From Megamonas hypermegale_A (GTDB taxonomy: Bacteria > Bacillota > Negativicutes > Selenomonadales > Selenomonadaceae): 64,000 bases of DNA. Under the pieces are notes generated by a model. The model searched no databases. It was not told where the DNA came from and saw only the letters and a program-made list of their open reading frames with translations. The stretch's first letter is position 1; each line of letters begins with the position of its first letter. This document shows positions 51,458 to 60,871 of this stretch, one piece after another. The translations under genes and the position numbers were made by a program. Location of the stretch: the NCBI RefSeq assembly GCF_030371585.1, contig NZ_JAUDCE010000005.1. The stretch is one strand, 5' to 3'.

Positions 51458-52699
51458 CTATTCTTTAACTTTAAAAACATCAGGGAATATGTTCATAGCG
51501 GATTTCAAGGCGTTCTGAGCCGTTTCGCCGAGACCGCACAGAGAAGACATCGGCATGACTTTGGCAAACGTAGTCATCGTATCCAAATCTTCCTGCGTAT
51601 GCGTACCGGCTTTTATTTTATCCAGAAACATTTTTATATGGCGATTACCTTCGCGGCAAGGCGTACACTGACCGCAGCTTTCATGCAGGAAGAAATCCTG
51701 CGTATAGCGCAGAAAATCAATCACGGAAGTGCGTTCGTCAATGACAAGAATAGAGCCTGAACCGATAATCAAATCGTGTGCATCAAAATCTTCGTAAGTG
51801 TACGGCACATCCAAAATGCTGTCATCGGCAATTTTGCCGGAAGCGCCGCCGAACTGAATTAAACGGATATTGCGATTGCCCTGAATACCGCCTGCCATAT
51901 CGTAGATGATTTCGCGAATAGTCGTGCCGAACGGAATTTCATAAACGCCCGGCTTGTTGACATTGCCGCCAACGCTGACGAGCTTCGTACCGAGCGACTC
52001 ACCTACACCGTATTTCATATACGTTTTGGCTTTGTCGCGCAGAAGATGCGGCACAATCGACAGACTTTCCACATTGTTCATGCAGGTCGGGCGAGCAAAC
52101 AGACCGCTCTGTTTCATAAACGGCGGTTTCATACGCGGACGGCCCGCCTTGCCTTCCATAGAACGAATGAGAGCCGTACCTTCGCCGCATACGTATGCGC
52201 CTGCGCCTGTATACAGATGAATTTTATAATCCCAGCCCGTGCCGAGAATATTTTTGCCGAGAAAACCATTTTCCTCTGCCTGTTTGATGGCGTTTAAAAG
52301 ACGCGGACGCAGATGGCTGTATTCAGCGCGCATATAGATATAGCCGTCTTCCGCATTTACTGCCCAGCCGGCAATGATGATGGCTTCGATTAAATTAAAC
52401 GGGTCGTTCGTAATAAGCTCACGGTCTTTGAAGGTACACGTTTCCCCTTCGTCCGCGTTGCAGATTACGCAGTGATGCGGACGCGGCACGGCGCGGGCCT
52501 GCGACCATTTGCGTCCCATCGGATAAGCCGCACCGCCGCGACCTTTTATTTTAGCTTCACTCAAGAGAGCGGCAATGTCGTCGCCGTCCATAGTTACAGC
52601 TTTTTTTAAAGCAGAAAAACCGCCGATGTTCATATAATCTTCAATAGAAAATACATCGTATTTGCCAAAATTTTCGGTTATGTACTGCACTTTACTCAT
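51458..52699 (-). CDS. hydB: Hydrogenase NuoF-like diaphorase subunit HydB
   Basis: 413 residues. FMN- and NADH-binding NuoF core: GRGGAAYP (53-60), CNADEGE, TGAGAYVCGEGTALI, and a [4Fe-4S] site ESCGQCTPCREG. Unlike the HydB of Thermotoga (about 620 residues) it lacks both the N-terminal thioredoxin-like [2Fe-2S] domain and the C-terminal two-cluster ferredoxin domain. This short form resembles the NADH-dependent Hyd1 type of Syntrophomonas. 15 bp ahead of hydA. Confidence 0.93.
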   Translation of the reverse strand: MSKVQYITENFGKYDVFSIEDYMNIGGFSALKKAVTMDGDDIAALLSEAKIKGRGGAAYPMGRKWSQARAVPRPHHCVICNADEGETCTFKDRELITNDPFNLIEAIIIAGWAVNAEDGYIYMRAEYSHLRPRLLNAIKQAEENGFLGKNILGTGWDYKIHLYTGAGAYVCGEGTALIRSMEGKAGRPRMKPPFMKQSGLFARPTCMNNVESLSIVPHLLRDKAKTYMKYGVGESLGTKLVSVGGNVNKPGVYEIPFGTTIREIIYDMAGGIQGNRNIRLIQFGGASGKIADDSILDVPYTYEDFDAHDLIIGSGSILVIDERTSVIDFLRYTQDFFLHESCGQCTPCREGNRHIKMFLDKIKAGTHTQEDLDTMTTFAKVMPMSSLCGLGETAQNALKSAMNIFPDVFKVKE

Positions 52700-52731
52700 A
52701 CAATAAAATCCTGCCTTTCCTTAGATTGTGT

Positions 52732-53232
52732 TCAGATGAATTTTTCCAGCACTGCGCGGATTTTAGCTTCGCTGTCGAGATTGCCGTATACCTGACCGTT
52801 AATGCGCACAGCAGGAGCTTTGTCGCAAGCACCGAAGCAGGAAACTTTTTCCAGCGTGAATTTGCCGTCATACGTTACACTGTCAAAACCGATATTTAAA
52901 AGTTTCTGCAAAGTATCAATTAAAAATTTATTGTTATTCACCTTGCAGGCAATATTGTCGCAGACTTCAATCGGATAGCGTCCGCGCGGCTTGTCGGAAA
53001 GAGCATCGTAGAAAGTAATGCAGTCATAAATGACGGATACTTTAACGTCCGGCACTTTTTCAGCTATATAATAAGCCACGATTTTCGGAATGTAATGCTG
53101 CGGAATTTCCTGCTGAACTTCCACCAATATACCAACAATCTGAGTGAAATCATAATCATGAGCCGCTACGATGGTGTCGATTTTTTCCTTCAGCGCATCC
53201 GTCAGCTCAAAGTTCGTGCTGTCAGCAATCAT
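52732..53232 (-). CDS. hydC: Hydrogenase NuoE-like subunit HydC
   Basis: 166 residues. Thioredoxin-like [2Fe-2S] protein of the NuoE family with the ligand pattern CDNIAC and CFGAC. It passes electrons from the NuoF-like flavin site. First gene of the hydrogenase operon (hydC-hydB-hydA-hydE-hydG-hydF). Confidence 0.92.
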   Translation of the reverse strand: MIADSTNFELTDALKEKIDTIVAAHDYDFTQIVGILVEVQQEIPQHYIPKIVAYYIAEKVPDVKVSVIYDCITFYDALSDKPRGRYPIEVCDNIACKVNNNKFLIDTLQKLLNIGFDSVTYDGKFTLEKVSCFGACDKAPAVRINGQVYGNLDSEAKIRAVLEKFI

Positions 53233-53303
53233 GTCATCAACCTACCTTTATAATATATACGAGAAAAACACCTACAAATTTAAATAGAATTTATATTAGT
53301 TTT

Positions 53304-53332
53304 ATATTACCATAAATTTCTTTTAGAGTGAA
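53304..53332 (-). promoter_or_regulatory. Candidate promoter of the hydrogenase operon
   Basis: Minus strand: TTCACT (53332-53327), 17 bp, TAATAT (53309-53304) with TGG just before it (extended -10). The leader is about 65 nt and very AT-rich. No Rex-type operator was identified. Confidence 0.5.
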
Positions 53333-53370
53333 TATGAAGATGTAAAGTATACAAAAGATAAATAAAAACA

Positions 53371-53414
53371 AACTCATTATGAAAATATTTTTTATCACAT
53401 ATTCATAATGAGTT
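53371..53414 (-). terminator. Terminator after eda
   Basis: AACTCATTATGAA and TTCATAATGAGTT form a 13-bp stem with an 18-nt loop; the minus-strand tail is TGTTTTTATTT. It ends the hexuronate operon. Confidence 0.8.
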
Positions 53415-53448
53415 GCGGGGGTTTATCAATATCTTTTTAAAGGGTAAT

Positions 53449-54087
53449 TTATTTATTTCGGATGTTTTTAGCAACAATGGATTTGCACAGCGCCGTGATT
53501 TCATCCCATTGTTTTGCCTTAACGAGTTTATTCGGCAGCATGAAACTTCCGCCGATTGCGGCAACGTTTGGCAGCGCCAGATAATCGTTCATGTTGTTTT
53601 CATTTACGCCGCCTGTCGGCATGAATTTAATATTGCCAAACGGACCGGCCAGTGCTTTTAATGTCTTAACGCCGCCGTACGCTTCCGCCGGGAAAAATTT
53701 GCAGACGATAAGACCAAATGACATGGCAAGTTCAATGTCGCTCGGCGTAACTGTTCCCGGCACGACATCGATATTATTATCCACGCACCATTTGACAACG
53801 GCAGGATTGAGCCCCGGCGAAACGATGAATTTCGCTCCTTTTTCCACTGCTTCTTTGGCATGCTCTACATCATGCACTGTACCGGCCCCGACGATTATTT
53901 CCGGCACTTCATGCGCCATATTGTAAATTGTCTGTCCGCCCGCTTCGGTGCGAAATGTAACTTCCGCTACAGGAATACCGCCGGCAACGAGTGCTTTGGC
54001 GAGCGGCACTGCGTCATTGGCATCATCTAAAACTACGAGCGGCACAAGTCCGATATCAAATATTTTCTGCATGTTTTCACTAATCAT
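53449..54087 (-). CDS. eda: KDPG aldolase
   Basis: 212 residues. It splits 2-keto-3-deoxy-6-phosphogluconate into pyruvate and glyceraldehyde 3-phosphate. The Schiff-base Lys is in VCKFFPAE, the Glu in AEVTFRTEAG, and the phosphate loop in FMPTGGVN. It may also act as 4-hydroxy-2-oxoglutarate aldolase. Last step of the pathway encoded by this operon. Confidence 0.93.
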   Translation of the reverse strand: MISENMQKIFDIGLVPLVVLDDANDAVPLAKALVAGGIPVAEVTFRTEAGGQTIYNMAHEVPEIIVGAGTVHDVEHAKEAVEKGAKFIVSPGLNPAVVKWCVDNNIDVVPGTVTPSDIELAMSFGLIVCKFFPAEAYGGVKTLKALAGPFGNIKFMPTGGVNENNMNDYLALPNVAAIGGSFMLPNKLVKAKQWDEITALCKSIVAKNIRNK

Positions 54088-54137
54088 GTATATACATCTC
54101 CATTTATATTTTTTTATTCATTCAGCATTTACAGCGT

Positions 54138-55085
54138 TTATTCCGAAAGAAACTGGAAATTGGCAAGTTCTTCACGAGTCGGCAGACCCTCATTGTCGCC
54201 GCGGCTCATTACCTGAATTGCCCCGATTGCCGTACCGCGTTTCACCGCTTTATCCAGCGGCAGATTTTCCATAAGACCGGTGATTACGCCGGTAGCAAAA
54301 CCGTCGCCCGCGCCGACCGTATCGACGACTTTTTTTACCGTATAACCGTCAACCATGTAATTTTCACCTTTAGCGGTAGAAACGTACGCGCCTTTGCTGC
54401 CGCATTTCGTTACACAGATTTTCGCACCGTTATGCAGATAAATCTGGTTGATAGCTTTCGCATCTTTCGTGCCGACGAGAATTTTACCCTCATTTTCGCC
54501 CGGCAGAACCAAATCAGCATAGGACGCAAGTTCATTGAGCGTCTGCACCATATCATTTTCCGAACGCCAGAGCTGCGGACGCAGGTTCGGGTCGAAGCTA
54601 ATAAACAGTCCCTGCGCTTTGGCTTTTTTCATCAAGGCAAAACTTGCCTTTTTCGCACTGTCGGACAATGCAGGCAGGATACCAGTCAAATGAATATGCG
54701 TGTAACAGCTCAAATCTATTTTTTCCACATCGGCCTCGCTCAAAGTGGAAGCGGCAGAATTTTTACGGAAGTAGAATATATCCGGGTCGCCGACGCTTGT
54801 TCTGCCTTTTAGCATGAAGCCGGTCGGTCTTTCGTCCGAAAAACTTACAAATTCACTGCCGATTTTATTTTCGTTTAATTCGTTGACGATAAGCCTGCCG
54901 AACGGGTCATTGCCGAGCTTCGTCATATACGTGACTTTATGTTCAAGCCGCGCCGTACCGACTGCCACATTGAATTCAGCTCCGGCAACGGCCAAATCGT
55001 AGCCTTTCACGCTGTCAAGACTGCCTTCGCTCTGTGCGATTAACAGTCCCATCGGTTCGCCGACTAAAATCAGTCCTGTTTGCAA
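54138..55085 (-). CDS. kdgK: 2-keto-3-deoxygluconate kinase (PfkB family)
   Basis: 315 residues. Ribokinase-type fold with GEPMGLLI at the N-terminus, substrate loop GAEFNVAVGTARL and the C-terminal signature DTVGAGDGFATG holding the catalytic Asp. Makes KDPG for Eda. Assigned to KDG from context and similarity; other sugar acids cannot be excluded. Confidence 0.9.
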   Translation of the reverse strand: MQTGLILVGEPMGLLIAQSEGSLDSVKGYDLAVAGAEFNVAVGTARLEHKVTYMTKLGNDPFGRLIVNELNENKIGSEFVSFSDERPTGFMLKGRTSVGDPDIFYFRKNSAASTLSEADVEKIDLSCYTHIHLTGILPALSDSAKKASFALMKKAKAQGLFISFDPNLRPQLWRSENDMVQTLNELASYADLVLPGENEGKILVGTKDAKAINQIYLHNGAKICVTKCGSKGAYVSTAKGENYMVDGYTVKKVVDTVGAGDGFATGVITGLMENLPLDKAVKRGTAIGAIQVMSRGDNEGLPTREELANFQFLSE

Positions 55086-55115
55086 CAGTATTCCTCCTTT
55101 AAATTTTTAAATTTT

Positions 55116-56603
55116 TTATTCCGTAACGCCGTCTTTCCAAACGGCAATTTCATTAAAGTTCATCTGTTCCGCTTTCGTTTGTCTGCCGGAAGCGATTTCC
55201 AAAATAGTTTCCCACAAATCGTCGCGCAGTTTTTCCATAACCGTTCCGTCCAAAAGCCTTCCGGCGTTGAAATCTATCCATTTCGCCTTGTAGTACGCCA
55301 ATCTGCTGTTCGTAGCGATTTTCACGGTAGGAACGATTGTGCCCCACGGCGTGCCGCGGCCGGTGGAAAACAGGATTATCTGACAACCGCTGGCGGCAAG
55401 AGCAGTCGTGGATACGGAATCATTGCCCGGGCCGTTCAAAAGCTGCAAGCCCGCAGTCTGCACCGTATCGCCGTAGCTCAAAACATCAACGACCTGAGCA
55501 TGACCGCCTTTTTGCACGCAGCCGAGCGATTTATCCTCCAGCGTTGTTATGCCGCCTTTTTTATTGCCCGGCGAAGGATTGTCGGAAATCGGCTGATTGT
55601 ACCGTTTAAAATACGCTTTGAAATTGTTGATTAAATCGACCGTCTTATGGAAAGTTTCTTCATTTTTCGCTCTGTTCATCAGCAGCGTTTCCGCGCCGAA
55701 CATTTCCGGCACTTCCGTGAGCACTGTCGTCCCGCCGCTGCCGATAACGAGGTCGGACAACTCGCCGATTAAAGGATTGGCAGTAATGCCGGAAAAACCA
55801 TCCGAGCCGCCGCATTTCAGACCGATGCGCAAATCGCTCACAGGACACTGCTTTCTTTTATATCTATTGGCAAATTCCGCTAATTCTTCTAATAAATGTC
55901 TGCCAGTAATATCCTCATCTTCTACTTCCTGCGTAACCATGAATTTGACACGGTCAGGATTATAATCGCCGAGAACTTTCTTAAATTCCGTGAGATTATT
56001 ATTTTCACAGCCCAGACTTACAACGAGTACGGCTCCGGCATTGGGATGATTTACGATATCGGCGAGAATTTTCTGCGTCATCGTATAATCAGTGCCGATT
56101 TGCGAACAGCCGTAAGGATGAACAATGCCCATACAGTCATCAATATTTGCATAATTTTTAATGAGCTCTCTGCCGATTTTTTCTAGATAGCGGACTGTAT
56201 TCGTAACACAGTTGACCGTAGGCACAATCCAAAGATTGTTGCGCGTTCCCACTGTGCCATTTTCACGCTTGTAACCCATAAATGTTGTTTTATTAGAGAC
56301 AGGAAGCGCGACAGGTGCTACCGGATTATATTCATACGATAAAATTGAGCCGAGATTTGTCTTTAAATTATGCGTATGAACATGACTGCCCGGCGCAATC
56401 GCACCGTCAGCATGGCCTATCGGGAAGCTGTATTTGATGATATTTTCACCTGCAGCAATATTTTTTAAAGCTATCTTATGACCGGAAGGAATATCCTCCT
56501 GCACCGTCACGGTGAAATCATTTGCTGAAACAATATCGCCTTTTGCCAAATCTTTCAGCGCAACGGCGACATTATCCAATTTGTTTATTTGCAGTATATC
56601 CAT
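55116..56603 (-). CDS. uxaA: Altronate dehydratase
   Basis: 495 residues. UxaA/GarD family: an N-terminal SAF-like domain (residues about 1-95) and a long C-terminal domain with GYKRENGTVGTRN, GCSQIGTD, KCGGSDGFSGITANPLIG and GRGTPWGTIVPTVKIATNS. Metal-dependent removal of water from D-altronate to give KDG. Its start is 3 bp after the uxaB stop. Confidence 0.92.
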   Translation of the reverse strand: MDILQINKLDNVAVALKDLAKGDIVSANDFTVTVQEDIPSGHKIALKNIAAGENIIKYSFPIGHADGAIAPGSHVHTHNLKTNLGSILSYEYNPVAPVALPVSNKTTFMGYKRENGTVGTRNNLWIVPTVNCVTNTVRYLEKIGRELIKNYANIDDCMGIVHPYGCSQIGTDYTMTQKILADIVNHPNAGAVLVVSLGCENNNLTEFKKVLGDYNPDRVKFMVTQEVEDEDITGRHLLEELAEFANRYKRKQCPVSDLRIGLKCGGSDGFSGITANPLIGELSDLVIGSGGTTVLTEVPEMFGAETLLMNRAKNEETFHKTVDLINNFKAYFKRYNQPISDNPSPGNKKGGITTLEDKSLGCVQKGGHAQVVDVLSYGDTVQTAGLQLLNGPGNDSVSTTALAASGCQIILFSTGRGTPWGTIVPTVKIATNSRLAYYKAKWIDFNAGRLLDGTVMEKLRDDLWETILEIASGRQTKAEQMNFNEIAVWKDGVTE

Positions 56604-56606
56604 AAT

Positions 56607-58079
56607 TTAATCCTCATCCATTAACAGAGATTGCATGATTTTTTTCGTGCCTTTAATATCTATTTCATATAAATATTTGCCTACGTCGCGCACCAGTTCC
56701 GGATAAACAGTAAGGTCTTTGTCCCATAAATCACTGTCGCCCAAAATCCGTTCAGCCACACTGTTGGCACCGGTCAGGGAATTATCATACAGTTTCCATG
56801 CCGCGTGCAGTTTGTCAAGCGCCGCCGTATCATCGGTAAATTCAAACGGCTGTCCGTTTCTTTCATTCGATTTGTACAGATAAATATAAGCAGCGAAACT
56901 GAAACAGAGATTTTGCGGGAAAGTACCGAATTTTTCCTGATACTCCAGCAAGGACGGCAGCACTCTAACTTTAAATTTGGAAGTGCAGTTTAATAAAATG
57001 CTGAGCAGCTGGTGTTTAATAAACGGATTTTGGAAACGTTCGATTACGGCAGCGGCAAAATCCTCCAGCATCTGTTTGTCCATGGAAACGGACGGCAGAA
57101 TAATATTTTTAATCGTCTGGCGGGCAAATCTGCCTGTTATTTCATCATTCATCATTTCTGCCACCGTATCGAGCCCCGCGAGGAAACTTGCCGGAACATT
57201 TGCCGTATGACCGCCGTTTAACAGGCGCACTTTACGCTGGCGATATTTGGTAATGTCTTTTTCAATAACAACATTCAGACCGCTCTTAATAAACGGCAGT
57301 TTTTCACTGAGACTTTCATCACCTTCCAGCGCGAGAAAATGGAACGGTTCGCCGCAGGCGATAAGCGTATCCTCATAGCCGAGCTCAGCTGTAATCGTTT
57401 CGATTTCATCTTTCGGATAACCGCTGACAACACGGTCAACAAGGCTGTTATAAAATTTATTGCATTTTGTCAGCCACGTTTTGAATTCTTCCGGCAGTTT
57501 CCAGTCATCACAGTAGCGCAGCAGGATATTCCGCAAAAGATTGCCGTTATCTTCCAGAAGTTCGCACGGAATAATGTACATGCCCTTATCCGGCGCGCCG
57601 TAGAAATATTCATAGCGGTGATACAAAAACAGCGTAAGCTTTGCCGGATAGGACAAAGGCGGCTGCATATCGGCTCTGTCGTCAGGATTATACGTAAGCC
57701 CTGCTTCCGTCGTGTTGGAAAAAACAAATTCCATATCAGGATTTTCCGCACATTTCAAAACGTCGTTCCAATTAGTATACGGATTGATACCGCGGCTCAC
57801 ACAGTTGATGATTTCACTGCTGTTTACCGTCTGCCCGTCCTGAATACCGCGCAGTATGACAGTAAATAAACCGTCCTGCGCATTCAGTTTGCCGACAACT
57901 TTACCGCGCGGCGTAGGCTGAACGGCAACAACACTGCCGTTGAACGTGCCCTGTTTATTCATCTGCTGTACCATCCAGTCCATAAAGGCGCGAATGAAAT
58001 TGCCTTCACCGAACTGAATGATTTTTTCCGGTCGATTGTTTTTCAATTCAGGAAAAGATTGTAAATTTAATTGTTTCAT
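56607..58079 (-). CDS. uxaB: Tagaturonate reductase (altronate oxidoreductase)
   Basis: 490 residues. Mannitol dehydrogenase-like long-chain family: N-terminal Rossmann segment IIQFGEGNFIRAF, and KVRLLNGGHTANV with the catalytic Lys/Asn/His region. It reduces D-tagaturonate to D-altronate with NADH. Chosen over fructuronate reductase (UxuB) because uxaA adjoins and uxuA is absent. Confidence 0.9.
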   Translation of the reverse strand: MKQLNLQSFPELKNNRPEKIIQFGEGNFIRAFMDWMVQQMNKQGTFNGSVVAVQPTPRGKVVGKLNAQDGLFTVILRGIQDGQTVNSSEIINCVSRGINPYTNWNDVLKCAENPDMEFVFSNTTEAGLTYNPDDRADMQPPLSYPAKLTLFLYHRYEYFYGAPDKGMYIIPCELLEDNGNLLRNILLRYCDDWKLPEEFKTWLTKCNKFYNSLVDRVVSGYPKDEIETITAELGYEDTLIACGEPFHFLALEGDESLSEKLPFIKSGLNVVIEKDITKYRQRKVRLLNGGHTANVPASFLAGLDTVAEMMNDEITGRFARQTIKNIILPSVSMDKQMLEDFAAAVIERFQNPFIKHQLLSILLNCTSKFKVRVLPSLLEYQEKFGTFPQNLCFSFAAYIYLYKSNERNGQPFEFTDDTAALDKLHAAWKLYDNSLTGANSVAERILGDSDLWDKDLTVYPELVRDVGKYLYEIDIKGTKKIMQSLLMDED

Positions 58080-58132
58080 TATATGTTCTCCCGTCCGATA
58101 ATTGTGTGAATTTTACAAAATATTTTATAAAA

Positions 58133-58166
58133 ATTGTTGTACTAATATTTTCATTAGCACAACAAT
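58133..58166 (-). terminator. Intra-operon hairpin between the transporter and uxaB
   Basis: Near-symmetrical stem ATTGTTGT...ATTAG / CTAAT...ACAACAAT with a short loop; the minus-strand tail is TTTTTAT. It may partly terminate transcription after the transporter, or stabilise its mRNA. Confidence 0.6.
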
Positions 58167-58181
58167 TTCAGTTTTACAGTA

Positions 58182-59480
58182 TTAATTTTTTTCTTTTAAG
58201 TTATTGCCCATTTTCATTGGAATAGTGAGGAAAAGCAATATTGCGGCAATAAAACCGGAAATACCCATTGCATATAAGCCTGCATTCGAGCTTTGGAAAA
58301 CCGTTTCAGCCCATACACGGAGATTTGGTGCGACAAAACCGCCAAGATTACCCATAGAGTTGATAAACGCTATACCGCTGGCAGCACCTATGCCAGTTAG
58401 AATTCGACTAGGTAAAGTCCAGAATATCGGCTGACAAGCCAAGTTACCGATAGCAACGATTGATAAAGCGGCTATCCCCAGTACCGGGAAGCTTGTCGAA
58501 GATACAAAATAACCAATTCCTGACAATGCAATGATAACAGCGGCTAAACTTCCGCGCATACCGGTTTTATCCGAAAGACGCGGTAAGTATATAGTAGCTA
58601 CTAAAGCGAAAATCCACGGAATAGCACTGACAAGACCGACCATCGTTCCCACTTTTGCTCCTAATAAACCGGCAACATGCGTAGGCAAATAGAAATTCAA
58701 ACCATAGTTACAAACCTGAATTATAAAGCAGATTAAAGCCAGATATAAAACTTTCGGATTGAATAATACGGATAAAGCACCGACTTTTTCAAAGCTTTTC
58801 TTACTGTTTTCTTTATCCAACGCTTCTTTAAGTGCAACTTTTTCTTCATCAGTAAGCCATTTTGCTTTTTTCGGTTCATCAATTAAATATTTAAAAGCAA
58901 AAACCCCAGATACAGCCGCCAATAAACCTTCAATAGCAAACATCCACTGCCAGCCTTCATGACCTAAGAAGCCGTGCATATCCAACAATAAACCGGAAAT
59001 AGGCGAACCAAAGATGAACGCAAGAGGCGGACCCATCCAGAACAGCCCCATAATGGAACTTCTTCTTTCTTCCGTAAACCATAAAGTAAAATAATAAACG
59101 ATAGCAGGCATGAAACCGGCTTCAGCAATACCTAAAAGAACTCGTAAAATAAGAAATTGTGTTTCAGTTGTTACAAGAGCAAATCCGGCGGACACAAGAC
59201 CCCAGGTAATCATGATACGGGACAGCCAGAGACGAGCGCCGAATTTGTGCATTAAAATATTACTAGGAACTTCAAATACGGCATATCCGATAAAGAAGAT
59301 ACCTGCACCTAAAGCAAATGCTGCTTCACTGATACCAGTAGACAGCTGGAACGCTTCTTTAGCAAATCCGATATTGGAACGGTCTAAAAATGCAAAGATA
59401 TACATTAATACTATAAAAGGTACTAATTTTCTCTGGGCTTTTCCCATAGCCTTATCGGCTAAATTAATTTGTGTATCCAA
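58182..59480 (-). CDS. MFS transporter, hexuronate/aldonate (anion:cation symporter family)
   Basis: 432 residues with about 12 hydrophobic spans. The first span holds AFLDRSNIGFAKEAF, the pattern of ExuT/GudP-type organic acid:H+ symporters. It lies inside the catabolic operon, so it probably imports galacturonate, galactonate or a related sugar acid. The exact substrate is not decidable here. Confidence 0.87.
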   Translation of the reverse strand: MDTQINLADKAMGKAQRKLVPFIVLMYIFAFLDRSNIGFAKEAFQLSTGISEAAFALGAGIFFIGYAVFEVPSNILMHKFGARLWLSRIMITWGLVSAGFALVTTETQFLILRVLLGIAEAGFMPAIVYYFTLWFTEERRSSIMGLFWMGPPLAFIFGSPISGLLLDMHGFLGHEGWQWMFAIEGLLAAVSGVFAFKYLIDEPKKAKWLTDEEKVALKEALDKENSKKSFEKVGALSVLFNPKVLYLALICFIIQVCNYGLNFYLPTHVAGLLGAKVGTMVGLVSAIPWIFALVATIYLPRLSDKTGMRGSLAAVIIALSGIGYFVSSTSFPVLGIAALSIVAIGNLACQPIFWTLPSRILTGIGAASGIAFINSMGNLGGFVAPNLRVWAETVFQSSNAGLYAMGISGFIAAILLFLTIPMKMGNNLKEKN

Positions 59481-59554
59481 TATAATTCATCCTTTATAAT
59501 GTATTTAAGTTAATGAAGGTAACCTATAACCTGTTTTAATCGTATCGAATAAAA

Positions 59555-60847
59555 TCACCATAAATCGCCGTTTTCATTAAAATCTAAGTATTCAGGTTCT
59601 GATTCAATCGTTATATTCGGCATATCTTTGACTTTATCATAATATGCTTCCGATAACATAATATGTTCAATATGAAGACTATTTGGAATACGAACGATAT
59701 ATGGATTTTCTTTATCAATTTCATTACATGTACGAATACATACTTGAATTGCTTCCTTATCACTTTCCATAACGATAGGAATGCGAACTCCGCCGAGAAC
59801 AGTACAAGTAATAGCATTAGGGTACATAGAAGGTAAATCCAACTGGTCGAAAACTCTTTTTGTCGTCGCACTGGAATATCCCAAACCGATTGCATTACCG
59901 TGTGTTTCAGGGCTTAAATCCAATACACATACGCGCTGGGATTTTATTCCGCCTGTTGCGTAAGGAGTGCAGAATGTACCGGTAATATTCGGGTCCATAC
60001 CGTCGCCGCTGAAATTTTTCCCTATCTGGTCTACTATCAATACGTCGCATTCATCTACAAGAATACGCGGCATGTATGAAAAAGCTTCTTTTAAAAGAGG
60101 CGGTTCTTTTTCCGCAATTTCATCTGAATTGACACTTACAATTTTGCAGGTTTCATCAAAAGCATTTTCTATAGTAGCAACAGCAAATAAAATAGGCGCA
60201 TGTTTAATGATGGCGCGTCCGAACAAAGGAACATTCTTCGCCATATTTTTAAACCCTTCGGCATGACAGACTTCCGCACCGTATTGTTTTCCTAAACCGA
60301 TAGCCATCATTTTCATAATACCGCTTTCATACGGACCTCTAAATGCTGTATGTGGTTTTATGCGACAGCTTACAATAATTCCGTCAGCTTCAGCAGCGTG
60401 TTTATCAATAAATACATCACCGCCTTCTTCATTTTTACCGATATTTTTAACTTCCATAGAAGATATAATCGGGCAGCCGACATAATCTTCTGTTATTCCG
60501 TATCCTTCTAAAATTTCTCTTTGTCCTTCAGCCGTAGCTCCTCCATGGCTTCCCATAGATGGAACAACAAAAGGAAATGCTCCTTTTGATTTAACGAAGT
60601 CAGCAATACTTTTTGTAATCAAAGCAACATTGGCTACACCTCTTGAGCCGGCAGTAATAGCTATGCGCATATTCGGTTTGATTTTGCTGGTAAATTTATC
60701 TGCCGATAATTGCTGATTTATAATAGAAGGAATTTCTTCTATATTTATTTTAGGTCTAGGAAAATGTTGTTTTATTTTAAACATTCTTGGTATTTTAGTA
60801 TCACTCACCAATTGGGATACAAATGGACGTTCTCTTTTTGTTTTCAT
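59555..60847 (-). CDS. LarA-family (DUF2088) nickel-pincer racemase/epimerase-like protein
   Basis: 430 residues, full length for the lactate racemase LarA superfamily. SMGSHGGAT, KPHTAFRGPYESGIMKMM and EVCHAEGF contain His and Lys residues. The Lys in IMKM and the His in VCHAEG are 16 apart, matching the covalent Lys and nickel His spacing I recall for LarA. LarA homologues racemise or epimerise 2-hydroxy acids at C2. In this operon an aldonate epimerase is plausible. No larBCE cofactor genes are in the window. Confidence 0.8.
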   Translation of the reverse strand: MKTKRERPFVSQLVSDTKIPRMFKIKQHFPRPKINIEEIPSIINQQLSADKFTSKIKPNMRIAITAGSRGVANVALITKSIADFVKSKGAFPFVVPSMGSHGGATAEGQREILEGYGITEDYVGCPIISSMEVKNIGKNEEGGDVFIDKHAAEADGIIVSCRIKPHTAFRGPYESGIMKMMAIGLGKQYGAEVCHAEGFKNMAKNVPLFGRAIIKHAPILFAVATIENAFDETCKIVSVNSDEIAEKEPPLLKEAFSYMPRILVDECDVLIVDQIGKNFSGDGMDPNITGTFCTPYATGGIKSQRVCVLDLSPETHGNAIGLGYSSATTKRVFDQLDLPSMYPNAITCTVLGGVRIPIVMESDKEAIQVCIRTCNEIDKENPYIVRIPNSLHIEHIMLSEAYYDKVKDMPNITIESEPEYLDFNENGDLW

Positions 60848-60871
60848 GGGATACCTTCCGTTCGTTTAGTT

